Both the position numbers and the translations under genes were made by a program. DNA of 64,000 bases from JACVRW01 sp963734365 (GTDB taxonomy: Bacteria > Actinomycetota > Thermoleophilia > Solirubrobacterales > Thermoleophilaceae): positions 186,001 through 250,000 of the forward strand of contig CAVTGV010000008.1 in NCBI GenBank assembly GCA_963734365.1, read 5' to 3'. Shown in pieces: positions 1-11,114 of the stretch (position 1 is the stretch's first letter; every line of letters starts with the position of its first letter). Under the pieces are notes generated by a model. That model saw only the letters and a program-made list of their open reading frames with translations, searched no databases and had not been told where the DNA came from.

Positions 1-2
1 GC

Positions 3-1606
<1,604 letters not shown>

Positions 1607-1610
<4 letters not shown>

Positions 1611-4105
1611 CGATGTCGGCCGAGGTGGGGCAGGCGCACACTGAGAATGCGGCTCCCGGGATCCTCCTGGTCGACGACCAGCCGCAGAGCCTCACCGCGC
1701 TCGAGACCGTGCTGTCGCCCCTGGGCTACGCCGTGGCGACGGCCCGCTCGGGCGAGCAGGCGCTCAAGCGACTGCTGGAGGACGACTTCGGCGTGATCGT
1801 GATGGACGTTCGCATGCCCGGGCTCGACGGCTTCGAGACGGTCGAGCTGATCAAGCAGCGCCCGCGCCATCAGGACACGGCGGTGATCTTCCTCACCGCC
1901 GCCGACGCGGACAGCGAGCAGATCTCCCGGGGCTATTCGGCCGGCGCGGTGGACTACGTCGTCAAGCCGGTGGATCCCGACGTTCTGCGCTCGAAGGTCG
2001 GGATGCTCATGGCCCTGGCCGAGAAGAACGCGGCGCTGCGCGAGTCCGAGCAGCGCTTCCGGGCCGCCTTCGAAGGGGCGCCGATCGGGATGGGCATGTC
2101 GACGCTCGAGGGGCAGTGGCTCGAGGTCAACGGGGCCCTCTCCGATCTCCTCGGCCGCTCCCCGCTGCAGCTGCTGAGCCAACCGCTCTGGGATCTCGTC
2201 CATCCGGAGGACCGCGAGCGGGAGCGGGGCGCCGTCGAGAAGCTGCTCGCCGACCGGCGTGGCTCACATCAGGCCGAGGTCCGCCTCGCGCGTCGCGGCG
2301 ACGAGGCCACCTACGCGCTGGTCAGCGTGTCGGTCTCCTCCGACGCTCAGGACCGGCCGCTTCACCTGCTCTGGCAGGTGATGGACGTGACCGCCCGCCG
2401 CCGGGCCGCCGTGGAGCGTGACGCCCGAGCCAAGGCTGAGGCCGTGGCTCTCACGGTCGGCAAGCTCCAGCGGGTGACCGGCGCGGCGCTCGAGCACCTC
2501 GAACTGCGCGAGTTGCTCGCAGCGCTGGTGGAGAGCCTTCGCGAGGCCTTCGGTGCTGACCTCGCCCGGATCCTTTTCTGCGACCCGGACCGGGAGTCGC
2601 TTCTGCGAGTGGGGGCGGCGGTGGGCTTCGAAGATCTGCCGGCCGGCGCACCCGTGGCGCTCACCGGCGCGCTCGAGGAGGTCGTCCGCGCAGCGCGTCC
2701 GGTGACCCTCGCCGACCCCGGTGACGGCATCGGGCTCGACGCGGCGCTGGCGGCGGAGCAGCCGGAGTCGCTGATGGCGGCCCCGCTGATCGTGAAGGGA
2801 AAGGTGGCGGGCGCCGCTGAGCTCGCCCGGCGTTCCGGACGCCGCTTCGACTCCGAGGACGAGACCCTGCTCACGCTGATGGCCGATCGCGCGGGCCTGG
2901 CGATCGAGCACGCGCGCGCGTACGAGCGCGAGCTGGGCAACGTCGAGATGCTGCAGCGCAGTCTCCTGCCCGATCGCCTGCCGCGGGTGCCCGGCGGGCA
3001 GATCGCGGCCCGCTACATGCCCGGTGGGGCCGACGTGGGCGGCGACTGGTACGACGCCATCGAGCTGGAGGACGGCCGGCTCGGCGTGGCCATGGGCGAC
3101 GTGGTGGGCCACGGGATCGGCGCCGCCTCGCTGATGGGCCAGCTGCGCCACGCCACCCGCGCCTATGCCCTCGAGGGCCTGTCGCCCGCCGCGGTGCTCG
3201 ACCGTCTCGACCACCTGGTTCGCAGCCTCGACGACGGCCAGATGGCAACGCTGATCTACCTCGTGGTGGACCCCGGCCTGCGCTCGCTGTGCCTGGCGAG
3301 CGCCGGACACGTGCCCCCGCTCGTGGTGGGGCCCGACGGCCGCGGGAGCTTTCTGGACAAGGCGCCCGACCCGCCACTCGGAGTTTTCGACACCGGCGGC
3401 CACGCGGAGCTCCGTGCGGAGCTCCAACCGGGCTCCACGCTCGTGCTCTACACGGACGGGCTGGTGGAGGAGAGGGGTGTGTCGATCGACGCCGGGCTGG
3501 AGGCCCTGCGCGAGGCCGCCAAGGATCCGGGCGACCCGGAGGAGCTCTGCGACCGGCTCGTGCAGGCGATGCTCGCCGTTCACCCCGCCAACGACGACAT
3601 CGCGGTCCTGGCCCTGCGCGCGCTGCCCAGCTCTCCCGGCCCCTTCGACCTCGAGCTCGACTCGGTCCCGACCGTCCTGGCCTCCGTGCGGCGGGAGCTC
3701 GGCTCGTGGATGGGCTCCCTCGGCGCGGGCCGCGAGGACATCGAGGCCGTGCAGATCGCGTGCCACGAGGCATGCGCCAACGCCGTGGAGCACGCGCGTG
3801 GCTCGAAGCGCTCCAGCTTCAGCGTGAGAGCCGGCGTGGAGAACGGGGAGCTGGTGGTGACCGTCCGCGACGCCGGCTCATGGGTGGAGCGCCCGGACGG
3901 CGCGCTACCGCACCGCGGACGCGGGGTCACGCTCATGAACGCGCTCATGGATTCGGTGACGATCACCCCCGGCGAGGAGGGCACGGCAGTGCGGCTGGCG
4001 CGGCGGCTGGCCTGCCAACCTGTGGACACGTGCTCCTCGACTCACTCGAATGGCTCGGCCACTCGGCGTTCCGGATCCGCGTCGGGCGATCCTTCGTCTA
4101 CATAG
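1607..4105 (+). CDS. REC-PAS-GAF-SpoIIE phosphatase-HATPase signalling protein (RsbU/RsbW type)
   Basis: The predicted protein has 832 residues in five modules: receiver (about 12-130; LLVDDQ, VMDVRMPGLDG, YVVKPVD), PAS (about 140-260; FRAAFEGAPIGM), GAF (about 285-440), PP2C/SpoIIE-type phosphatase (about 465-675; GGDWYDAIEL, GDVVGHGIGAA, LYTDGLVEER) and a C-terminal HATPase like anti-sigma kinases (about 690-810; CHEACANAVEHA). In this family the phosphatase usually dephosphorylates an anti-anti-sigma factor and the HATPase acts as the opposing kinase, so the protein probably links a phosphorelay to partner switching. The ATG at 1607 is preferred over the GTG at 1595 because it gives an ATGA overlap with the upstream kinase. 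The last 20 or so residues overlap the next gene by 76 bp and look like unconserved tail. Confidence 0.92.
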
Positions 4106-4683
4106 ACCCCTACCGCGTGCCCGAGGGCGCGCCGCCCGCCGACCTGATCCTGGTGACCCACGGGCACTACGACCACTTCTCTCCCCAGGACGTCGAGCGG
4201 CTGCGCAAGCGCGAGACCTGGCTGGTGGGTCCGGCGGCGGTGGCCGAGCGCGTGACCGGGCAGGTGCACTCGATCGGGCCAGGCGAAGTGCTCGAGGAGG
4301 AGATCGTGCGGGGGGTGCACGTGGCCGCGGTGGCCGCGTACAACACCTCGAAGCGGGACGGCGACGGCAAGCCCTTCCATCCGCGTGAGGCGGGCTGGCT
4401 GGGATTCGAGGTGAACGTCCGCGGGGAGCGCCTCTACCACTCCGGCGACACGGACGTGATCCCCGAGATGGACAGCGTGACCGGAGTCGACGTGGCACTG
4501 CTGCCGGTGAGCGGCGTATACGTGATGACGGCGCAGGAGGCGGCCGAGGCGGCACGGCGGATCCAGCCCCGGGTGGCCGTGCCGATGCACTGGGGCGAGC
4601 ACATCGGCAGCGAGGGCGACGCCCGCACCTTCGCGCAGCGCGCCGGCGTAGAGGTCCGCATCATGGACAAAGTGGGCCGCTGA
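4030..4683 (+). CDS. MBL-fold metal-dependent hydrolase (UPF0173-like)
   Basis: A 217-residue protein of the metallo-beta-lactamase fold. The zinc-binding HxHxDH motif is HGHYDH near residue 42. A later GDTD supplies the bridging Asp, and PMHWGEH near the C-terminus supplies the last His. This layout matches the compact UPF0173/L-ascorbate-6-phosphate-lactonase-like hydrolases; the substrate cannot be told. The start is taken as the GTG at 4030, just before the conserved N-terminus LLDSLEWLGHSAF. It lies inside the 3' end of the preceding phosphatase gene, so the two are probably co-transcribed. Confidence 0.85.
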   Translation: MLLDSLEWLGHSAFRIRVGRSFVYIDPYRVPEGAPPADLILVTHGHYDHFSPQDVERLRKRETWLVGPAAVAERVTGQVHSIGPGEVLEEEIVRGVHVAAVAAYNTSKRDGDGKPFHPREAGWLGFEVNVRGERLYHSGDTDVIPEMDSVTGVDVALLPVSGVYVMTAQEAAEAARRIQPRVAVPMHWGEHIGSEGDARTFAQRAGVEVRIMDKVGR

Positions 4684-4757
4684 GCACATCAGCGGTCCCG
4701 AACTGAAGTTCACAGATCGAGATTGGCCGACGAGCGGGCGGGCCGGAGAATCTGCCC

Positions 4758-6380
4758 ATGAGTCGGTTGTCTCTGCTCGCTGCGGCGACGCTGGCATCGG
4801 TGGCGGCAGCCATCGTGCTCGCGGCACCGGCGAGCGGGGGCGTCTACACCGTCTACAGCTGCAAGACGCCCGACGGCACCGCGGGCGACGCCGCCGACTG
4901 GAAGGTCACCCCGAGGTACGCCGACACGATTCGCGTCTCGAGCGCCTGCCCGGTGGGCAACTACTCGCTCGAGCTGGGCTCGGCGATCACCCATGCCTCC
5001 GACGACTCTCTGCGAGCGACGTTCTGGGCGCCGCCCGACACCACGATTCAGTCCTACCGGCTCTGGCGCACGGCGCAGCTCGGCCCGGTCTATCACTGGA
5101 GATACTCCGAGCTGCGGGAGGGCGACTGGAGCGGGCGGACGGAGTTCGACATCTGCTTCCAGGAGCGCGGCTGCTCGTCGCTCGGGCGGCTCGACACACC
5201 CCTGAGCCCCGCGAACCTGGTGGGCGCCACGGCGGCTCCGAACATCACCGGTATCGATCTGTTCCTGACCTGCGGTCATGAGGACGCCGGCGGAACCGCC
5301 TGCACGGCCAGCACCCCGGCGGCGCGCGCCCAGCTCCACCGCGCGGACTTCGTGCTCGAGGACCGGCTGGCGCCCACGATCAGCCCCGCTCCATCGGGGC
5401 CGCTCGTCGAGCCCGGCCGGCTGGTCTCGGGCGTACAGCCCCTCACCGTGGCGGCCACCGATCGCGGCGGCGGTGTGTACCGCGCGCGCGTGGAGGTCGA
5501 CGGAGCGGTGATCGCCCAGTCGGTGCTCGATCCCAACGGAGGCCGCTGCCACGAGCCCTTCACGTCGAGGCTGCCCTGCAAGCTCGCGGCCCGGGGCACG
5601 ATCCCGGTGAACACCGCTGCGGTGCCGGACGGGCCGCACGCCCTGCGGGTGCTGGTCACCGACGTGACGGGCACCAATGTCGCCGCGTGGGGGCCGGTGC
5701 CGCTCTGGACCGAGAACAACCGCTGCAACCCGTCGCCGCGCGTGCGAACGCCTCGCCTGCTGGCAGGCCTGAGCGCCGGCGGTGCGCGCGGAGCGGGCCG
5801 GCGTCGCGCCAGGCTCGCCGTCCACTACGGGCGCGCGGTGAGGCTGACCGGCCGCCTCGTGGGGGCGGATGGCGGCGTGCCGGGAGCGGCGATCTGCGTG
5901 CTGGTGAGAAACGACATGCGCGGTGCGGCCACGCATGCCCACACGCTCATGACCCGCGCCGACGGGCGCTTTTCGTACCGGCTCAGGCGAGGGGCTTCCC
6001 GCCGCGTCGCCTTGATGCACCGCGTGCCCGGGGGCGCCGCGGTGGCGAGGGTGCGAGTGCGCGTGCGGGCGCCGGTGTCGCTCGAGGCCTCCCGCACCCG
6101 GCTGCGAAACGGCGAGCAGGTGGTGCTGCATGGCCGGCTGGGCGGGCGCCCGGCTGCTCCCCGCGGCATGCTGGTGGAGCTTCAGGCCCGGCGGGGCAAG
6201 CGCTGGCAGAACTTCGGCACGGCGCGCACCGGACGCGGCGGCCGCTTCCGCTACGCCTACCGCTTCACGCGCACGTACGGCACCCAGGTCTACGCGGTGC
6301 GCGCCCGGGCGACCCGTCAGCTCGGCTACCCGTTCGCCGCCGGCGCCTCACGCCCGGTGCGCCTTCGGGTCAGCGGCTGA
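4758..6380 (+). CDS. Secreted Ig-like/carbohydrate-module-like protein
   Basis: A 540-residue exported protein. Residues 1-27 form a signal peptide (SRLSLL, Ala-rich core, APASGG). The mature N-terminal half resembles a lectin-like beta-sandwich, with paired cysteines at YSCKTPDG, FDICFQERGCS and LTCGHED. A region beginning LAPTISP and ending near DVTGTNVA looks like an Ig-like fold of the kind that detects or stabilises cell-surface material. The C-terminal third is very Arg-rich with two further beta-sandwich-like repeats (VRLTGRLVGADG, VVLHGRLGGRPA), similar to stalk domains in other secreted actinobacterial proteins. No catalytic motif is seen. It stands alone on the plus strand. Function unknown; a cell-surface or matrix role is inference. 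Confidence 0.8.
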   Translation: MSRLSLLAAATLASVAAAIVLAAPASGGVYTVYSCKTPDGTAGDAADWKVTPRYADTIRVSSACPVGNYSLELGSAITHASDDSLRATFWAPPDTTIQSYRLWRTAQLGPVYHWRYSELREGDWSGRTEFDICFQERGCSSLGRLDTPLSPANLVGATAAPNITGIDLFLTCGHEDAGGTACTASTPAARAQLHRADFVLEDRLAPTISPAPSGPLVEPGRLVSGVQPLTVAATDRGGGVYRARVEVDGAVIAQSVLDPNGGRCHEPFTSRLPCKLAARGTIPVNTAAVPDGPHALRVLVTDVTGTNVAAWGPVPLWTENNRCNPSPRVRTPRLLAGLSAGGARGAGRRRARLAVHYGRAVRLTGRLVGADGGVPGAAICVLVRNDMRGAATHAHTLMTRADGRFSYRLRRGASRRVALMHRVPGGAAVARVRVRVRAPVSLEASRTRLRNGEQVVLHGRLGGRPAAPRGMLVELQARRGKRWQNFGTARTGRGGRFRYAYRFTRTYGTQVYAVRARATRQLGYPFAAGASRPVRLRVSG

Positions 6381-6455
6381 GACCGGCAAACCGCCAACTG
6401 CCGCAAGACCCGCCCGTACCATTGCGTTAGCTGTGATCATGGAGGAGGCCATCCG

Positions 6456-8291
6456 TTGAGACCCGGCGATCGGGCCGCGGCGCTCGAACGCATCGCCGCG
6501 GGCGATCCAGAGCTCGCCGCGCGGCTGGTGCTCATGACGCTGCCGGTGGCGGCGGCGCGCATCCCGGGCGAGCTCGCTTACGTGCTGGACGTGCACGGAC
6601 TCGAGCCCCGCAAGGTGTCGGTGTCCGGCGGGCGCGCGACGGTGGAGAAGCTGGACGAGTCGGATGACGCCGCCGGCCGTGCGGCCGACTTCCGTCTGTC
6701 GGCCGAACCGGCCACGCTGGTGGAGCTCGTGAGCGGCCGGGCACGGCCGCTGGGACTGATGAGGCGGGGGCGCCTGCGCATCCGGGGAAAGCGGCGCCGG
6801 GCGCTCAGGTTGCGGCACATGTCGGGCGACGAGGTCTCTCTGGCGAACATCGTGGATGCTGGGGGCAGGGTCGACCCCGACCTTCTCTACCGCTCGCTGC
6901 CCTACTTGGTCGATCCCGCCTGGACGAGGGGCCACGACTTCACGGTCCGCCATCAGGTGACCGGCGAGGGCGGCGGCGAGTGGTACATCCAGGTGCGCGA
7001 CGGACGCCCGCTCGAGGTCACGCCGGCCGCACCCCGTAACAGTGACGTGGTGTCCACGGCCACGATGTCCTTCGACTCCTATCAGCAGGTCGTGGCCGGC
7101 CGGGTGACCCCGTCGCAGGCGATGCAGAGGCAGATGACGAGCATCCAGGGCGAGCTCTATCCCCTCACCGTCGTGGGGCGCTGGATCGCGCGCTCCCAGG
7201 GCGAGGACGACGAGGAGAGCCGGCGCGAGGCGCGCCAGCGCCAGGTTCAGGCCCGCCGGGCCGGGCTGTACTCGAGCAACGGCGCCCACCCGGGGCAGGG
7301 CGACCCCGGGCACGAGGGCGCGCCGGCGGGGCCGCCTGGTCACGGCCTGCTCGACTACCGGCAGCTCTACTCGCTCTGGGAGCGCCAGAACTGGAGGGCC
7401 ACCGAGCTCGACTTCAAGGTCGACCGCGAGCACTGGGTGGTGTCTCCCCGGGAGGCCCAGCAGAACACGCTCTGGAGCCTCGGCTCCTTCTACGTGGGTG
7501 AGGAGCGCGTGACCGCCGACCTCGCTCCGTTCCTGCTGGCCGCGCCGAGCGGGGAGATCGAGCTGTTCCTCGCCACCCAGCTGGTGGACGAGGCTCGGCA
7601 CGCGGCCTTCTTCGACCGCTTCGGCGCCGAGGTCATGTGCCTGTCCTCCGAGGACCTGCGCGGGCGCATGCGGGAGGTCGAGCAGGTGCTGTCGAAGCCC
7701 TGGCATGACGTGTTCGACGACGGCCTGCGTGACGTGGCCGCGCGCCTCCAGCAAAAGCCCGACGACCTGGGCCTGTTCGTGGAGGGCATCACGATCTACC
7801 ACATGATCGTCGAGGGCTTCCTCGCGGTCACGGGACAGACGCTGATCCGTGACTACTTCGTCGAGCACGGCATGTACCCGGGCTTCTGCGAGGGCTTCGG
7901 CTTGGTCGAGCGCGACGAGCACCGCCACGTCGCGTTCGGCGTCCGCTTCCTGCGCGACGCGATCGACGACGATCCGCGCCACCGCGAGACGGTGGAGCGG
8001 GTGGTGCTCGAGCTGGCCCCGCGCGCGGCCTACGTGTTCGCCCCGCCCTACGTGGACGACCCGACGGATTACGTCTCCTACGGCTACAGCTCGCGCCAGA
8101 TCTACGGCTACGCCTACCGGACCCTCAAACGCCGCATGAAGGTGCTGGGCATCGAGATTCCGCCGCCCGAGGAGCTCATGCCGGGGCCGATCGAGGATCC
8201 CGTGGCCCCCGCCGCGCCGGCGCCGGTGTCCGCCGCCAACGGCTCGGGCGAGCCCGACGCGGAGACCGCGCCGGTCGCCGAAGGCCCCTAG
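6456..8291 (+). CDS. SCP2-SCP2-R2-like diiron oxidase fusion protein
   Basis: A 611-residue protein. Residues 1-125 and about 130-250 look like two SCP2 (sterol-carrier type) lipid-binding domains (GRATVEKLDE, FRLSAEPATLVELVSGRA; then WYIQVRDGRPLEV, FDSYQQVVAGRVTP). A Gly/Pro linker (about 250-298) leads to a ferritin-like R2-type diiron domain (300-570). Its ligands appear intact: Glu near 349-350, the ExxH pair E379/H382 (DEARH), E443 or E453, and the second ExxH E488/H491 (DEHRH). This ligand pattern is that of R2-like ligand-binding oxidases and small-subunit ribonucleotide reductases, but there is no partner subunit nearby. The TTG start has a strong Shine-Dalgarno GGAGGAGG at 6441-6448. 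Lipid oxidation by a tethered carrier domain is inference. Confidence 0.85.
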   Translation: MRPGDRAAALERIAAGDPELAARLVLMTLPVAAARIPGELAYVLDVHGLEPRKVSVSGGRATVEKLDESDDAAGRAADFRLSAEPATLVELVSGRARPLGLMRRGRLRIRGKRRRALRLRHMSGDEVSLANIVDAGGRVDPDLLYRSLPYLVDPAWTRGHDFTVRHQVTGEGGGEWYIQVRDGRPLEVTPAAPRNSDVVSTATMSFDSYQQVVAGRVTPSQAMQRQMTSIQGELYPLTVVGRWIARSQGEDDEESRREARQRQVQARRAGLYSSNGAHPGQGDPGHEGAPAGPPGHGLLDYRQLYSLWERQNWRATELDFKVDREHWVVSPREAQQNTLWSLGSFYVGEERVTADLAPFLLAAPSGEIELFLATQLVDEARHAAFFDRFGAEVMCLSSEDLRGRMREVEQVLSKPWHDVFDDGLRDVAARLQQKPDDLGLFVEGITIYHMIVEGFLAVTGQTLIRDYFVEHGMYPGFCEGFGLVERDEHRHVAFGVRFLRDAIDDDPRHRETVERVVLELAPRAAYVFAPPYVDDPTDYVSYGYSSRQIYGYAYRTLKRRMKVLGIEIPPPEELMPGPIEDPVAPAAPAPVSAANGSGEPDAETAPVAEGP

Positions 8292-8842
8292 CGCCGCCCG
8301 CCGGCCACGCGCCGCCGCGGGCGCAGCGCGGTGCCCAGCATCAGCAGGCCGAGCCCGATCACGGCGAGCGTCGCAACCTCGAGGCCGGTGGTGGGCAGGA
8401 AGCTCGAGCCCGAGTCCTGTGCGCCCGGGTCGGAGACGCTCGGGGCCTGCGCGGTGGGCTCGGTGGCCTCGACCTGCCCGCCGCCCCCGGCGCCGTCGTC
8501 GCCGGTCTGTTCGTCCCCGCCGGCACCCTCGTCGCCGCCGCCGGTCTGCTCGTCGCCTGTGCCCTGATCATCTCCGCCCTGCTCCTCGCCGCCCGGAGCC
8601 GTGGGCTGCTCCTCCTGGGCGGCCTCGGCTCGCGACGAGTCGCCACCGCGAGCGGGTGCGCCCTTCGTGCTCGCCGGAGCCACGCTGCCGCCGCCGCGGG
8701 ACTGCACGGGCGGCCCGGCCGGCGTGCCGCCGCTGCCGGCGGTGTCGCTGGAATTGCGGGCGGGTGCGGACGCCGCAGGAGCGGCCGACACCAGTATCGC
8801 CACGAGTACCGAGAGGATGAGCAGAAGCCGCGAGCTGGTCAT
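8288..8842 (-). CDS. LPXTG-type cell-wall-anchored low-complexity surface protein
   Basis: A 184-residue exported protein. It starts with a signal peptide (MTSSRLLLILSVLVAILVS, cleavage near APAAS). A long Gly/Glu/Asp/Gln/Thr-rich unstructured middle follows (residues 30-140, repeats such as DEQTGG). The sorting signal is complete: LPTTG at about 149, a hydrophobic stretch (LEVATLAVIGLGLLMLG) and an Arg-rich tail (RPRRRVAGGRR). A class A-like sortase should attach it to peptidoglycan. The ATG at 8842 begins a clean signal peptide; an in-frame start 15 codons earlier is possible. The gene converges on the diiron fusion, and the two stop codons overlap. Confidence 0.85.
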   Translation of the reverse strand: MTSSRLLLILSVLVAILVSAAPAASAPARNSSDTAGSGGTPAGPPVQSRGGGSVAPASTKGAPARGGDSSRAEAAQEEQPTAPGGEEQGGDDQGTGDEQTGGGDEGAGGDEQTGDDGAGGGGQVEATEPTAQAPSVSDPGAQDSGSSFLPTTGLEVATLAVIGLGLLMLGTALRPRRRVAGGRR

Positions 8843-8961
8843 TGCGACGCTGTTCGCGTCGACCCCCACGGTTCCTCTGCGCTGCACGGTCCGTTGCTGA
8901 GAGCTCTCACGTCTGGCGAGCAGGCGGTGCCTGCGAGCAGTCCAGTTACACTCCGCCGGTC

Positions 8962-9876
8962 TTGCGAAGCACTCGCGCCCTGCGAACCATCGCGTGGGGT
9001 GTGGTGGCGGTCGGCGTGGTCACGCCGCTGGTTCGGCACCGCCTGAGGCTCCGCGCCCCTGTGGTGTCGGCGCTCTCGTGGCCCGCGCCGGTCGCGCTCG
9101 CGTTCGCCGCGCCCCGCACCCCCTTGCGCGACGCCTCCATCTACGCCCTCCAGATGTGGGTGTACTTCGCGCACTTCGACATGCCGGACGACGATCCCGA
9201 GGCGCTGCTGCGGCGGCTCAGGGTGGACTACCCGATTCGCTTCGACCGCGCCGTGGGACTCGGCGTCCCGCCGACGATTCGCCTGCAACGCTCCCTCGGC
9301 CGCGAAGGCCACGTGGGGCCACTCGAATATGGGCTCTCGATGGTGCATTGGAGCTGGTTCCTCGTGCCCCAGGGAACGCTTGCCTTCCTGCTGCTGCGCC
9401 ACCGTGAGACCTACCCCCGCTCGGCGGTGATGATGTCCGCCTGCTTCGACCTCGGCTGCGTGGTCTACTGGCTCGTGCCCACGGCGCCGCCCTGGTGGGC
9501 CGGTGAGAACGGCAACATGCCCCCCGTGCGCCGCATCATGGCCGAGGCGGGCGAGCGCTTCTGGCGACGCCTCTGGAACCCGCTCTACCATTCCCTTCAG
9601 GGCAATCCCTTTGCCGCCATGCCTTCTCTCCACTTCGGTACGTCAGTCATGGCAACGCGCTTGTTGTCTCAGGTAGGGCCCGGCCACGCAGCAGCCGGCT
9701 GGGTTTACTCGCTGACCCTCGGCTTCGGCCTCGTGTATCTCGGGGAGCACTACGTGATGGATCTCCTCGCCGGATTCCTGCTCGCCGAGGGCATCTGGCG
9801 CGCGGCCCCGCGCGTGGAACCGGCGATCCGGGCGATCGCCGCGGCGATTCAGCGCCTGGAGCCACGGGCCGGCTGA
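8962..9876 (+). CDS. PAP2-family integral membrane phosphatase/phosphotransferase
   Basis: About 304 residues with five to six hydrophobic segments. It carries the PAP2/Aur1 signature: a first motif region near the KxxxxxxRP position that is not obvious, then AMPSLHFGTSV (PSxH) and GEHYVMDLLAG (SRxxxxxHxxxD-like, with the catalytic His). This fits inositolphosphotransferase/phosphatidic-acid phosphatase-type enzymes of lipid or polyprenyl metabolism. The TTG at 8962 is chosen because the residues before it look non-coding; longer forms from 8842 would overlap the divergent LPXTG gene. The stop shares a base with the next start (TGATG), so the membrane protein downstream is probably co-translated. 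Start confidence is modest. Confidence 0.8.
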   Translation: MRSTRALRTIAWGVVAVGVVTPLVRHRLRLRAPVVSALSWPAPVALAFAAPRTPLRDASIYALQMWVYFAHFDMPDDDPEALLRRLRVDYPIRFDRAVGLGVPPTIRLQRSLGREGHVGPLEYGLSMVHWSWFLVPQGTLAFLLLRHRETYPRSAVMMSACFDLGCVVYWLVPTAPPWWAGENGNMPPVRRIMAEAGERFWRRLWNPLYHSLQGNPFAAMPSLHFGTSVMATRLLSQVGPGHAAAGWVYSLTLGFGLVYLGEHYVMDLLAGFLLAEGIWRAAPRVEPAIRAIAAAIQRLEPRAG

Positions 9877-11114
9877 TGGCGGCCCCGGATCGCGGCCAGA
9901 CAGAGGAGCGCCAGCGGGTAGCTGAGCGGCACCGGATCGAGCAAGAGGACTTCCTCCCCGACGAGGGGCCGGCGTTCGATCGCGAGGAGCACGACGAGGA
10001 CGACGAGGACCAGGATGTCGGCAGCCTCCAGGCGCTGCTGGCGGACCGCCGCAAGATCTACACCGGGCTGCTCCTGATCGTCCTGATCGTGGTGGCGATC
10101 TACCTGGTGTTCCCGAAGATCGTCGGCGCCGACGAGGCGGTGGACAACTTCGGCAACGCCGTCTGGTACTGGATCGTGATCGCGGTGGGCTTCAACGTGC
10201 TGGCCTTCGCGGCCTACGTCGCGCTCTTCCGGGGTGTGCTGGGGGGCACGCGTGACGACGAGATCCACCGCCGCCTCGACCTGCGCGTCTCCTACCTGAT
10301 CACGATGGCCGGCCTGGCCGCCACGCGAATCTTCTCCGCCGCGGGCGCCGGCGGCATCGTCGTGACCTACTGGGCGCTGCGAAAGGCCGGCATGCCGCGA
10401 CGGCGCTCGGCCTGCCGGATGGTCGCCTTCCTCACGCTCACGTACGGCGTCTACCTCATGGCGCTGGTGATCTTCGGGATTCTCCTGCGCACCCACGTGC
10501 TCCCGGGGAACGCGCCCTTCGGCGGCACCGTGGTGCCCGCCGCCGTGGCCGCCGGCGTGATGGGCGTGTTCCTGCTGATCGCGCTCATCCCGGAGGACTT
10601 CGAGCGCCGTATCCAGCGCTTCGCCGGTGGCTACCGGCGCGTTCGCTACCTGCAGCGCCTGGCCAAGGGACCGGCCACGCTGGCCAGCGGCGTGCGCACC
10701 GCGATCGCCTACGTGCGCCACCCGCAGCGCGGCGCGCTGGCCGTGATAGGCGCTGTGGGCTTCTGGGCCGCCAACATCGGCGTGCTGTGGGCGAGCTTCG
10801 AGGCCTTCGGCGGGGACGTGCCCTTCGCAGTGCTCGTCCAGGGCTTCTTCGTGGGGATGGCGGCCAACCTGATTCCGTCGCCGGCCGGGGGAGTGGGCGC
10901 CGTGGACGCCGGGATGATCGGTGCCTTCGCGCTGTTCGGCGTGGACGAGTCGATCGTGTTCCCGGCCGTGCTCACCTACCGGGTGATCGCCTTCTGGCTG
11001 CCGATTCCACCCGGGATCGTGGCCTTCGTGCAGTTGCGGCGCACGGTGGCCGATTGGGAGCGCGAGCGCGAGGAGGGCCGGGCAGCCTCCGCTACACTTC
11101 AAAAAGTAAAGTAA
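9876..11114 (+). CDS. Lysylphosphatidylglycerol synthase TM-region/UPF0104 flippase-like protein
   Basis: A 412-residue polytopic membrane protein. A charged acidic cytoplasmic N-terminus (residues 1-60, DREEHDEDDEDQD) precedes about eight transmembrane segments. The pattern AATRIFSAAGAGGIVVTYWAL and, near the C-terminus, NLIPSPAGGVGAVDAGMIG is the hallmark of the LPG_synthase_TM (UPF0104) fold, related to the flippase part of MprF. There is no soluble aminoacyl-transferase domain, so it is more likely a lipid or polyprenyl-glycan flippase. It is translationally linked on both sides: TGATG with the PAP2 gene and TAATG with thioredoxin reductase. Pairing with a PAP2 enzyme hints at envelope lipid metabolism. 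Confidence 0.86.
   Translation: MAAPDRGQTEERQRVAERHRIEQEDFLPDEGPAFDREEHDEDDEDQDVGSLQALLADRRKIYTGLLLIVLIVVAIYLVFPKIVGADEAVDNFGNAVWYWIVIAVGFNVLAFAAYVALFRGVLGGTRDDEIHRRLDLRVSYLITMAGLAATRIFSAAGAGGIVVTYWALRKAGMPRRRSACRMVAFLTLTYGVYLMALVIFGILLRTHVLPGNAPFGGTVVPAAVAAGVMGVFLLIALIPEDFERRIQRFAGGYRRVRYLQRLAKGPATLASGVRTAIAYVRHPQRGALAVIGAVGFWAANIGVLWASFEAFGGDVPFAVLVQGFFVGMAANLIPSPAGGVGAVDAGMIGAFALFGVDESIVFPAVLTYRVIAFWLPIPPGIVAFVQLRRTVADWEREREEGRAASATLQKVK

Noticed and set aside
2264..3793. A 509-residue minus-strand open frame
   Set aside because: Antisense shadow of the PAS-GAF-phosphatase gene, which shows clear motifs on the plus strand.
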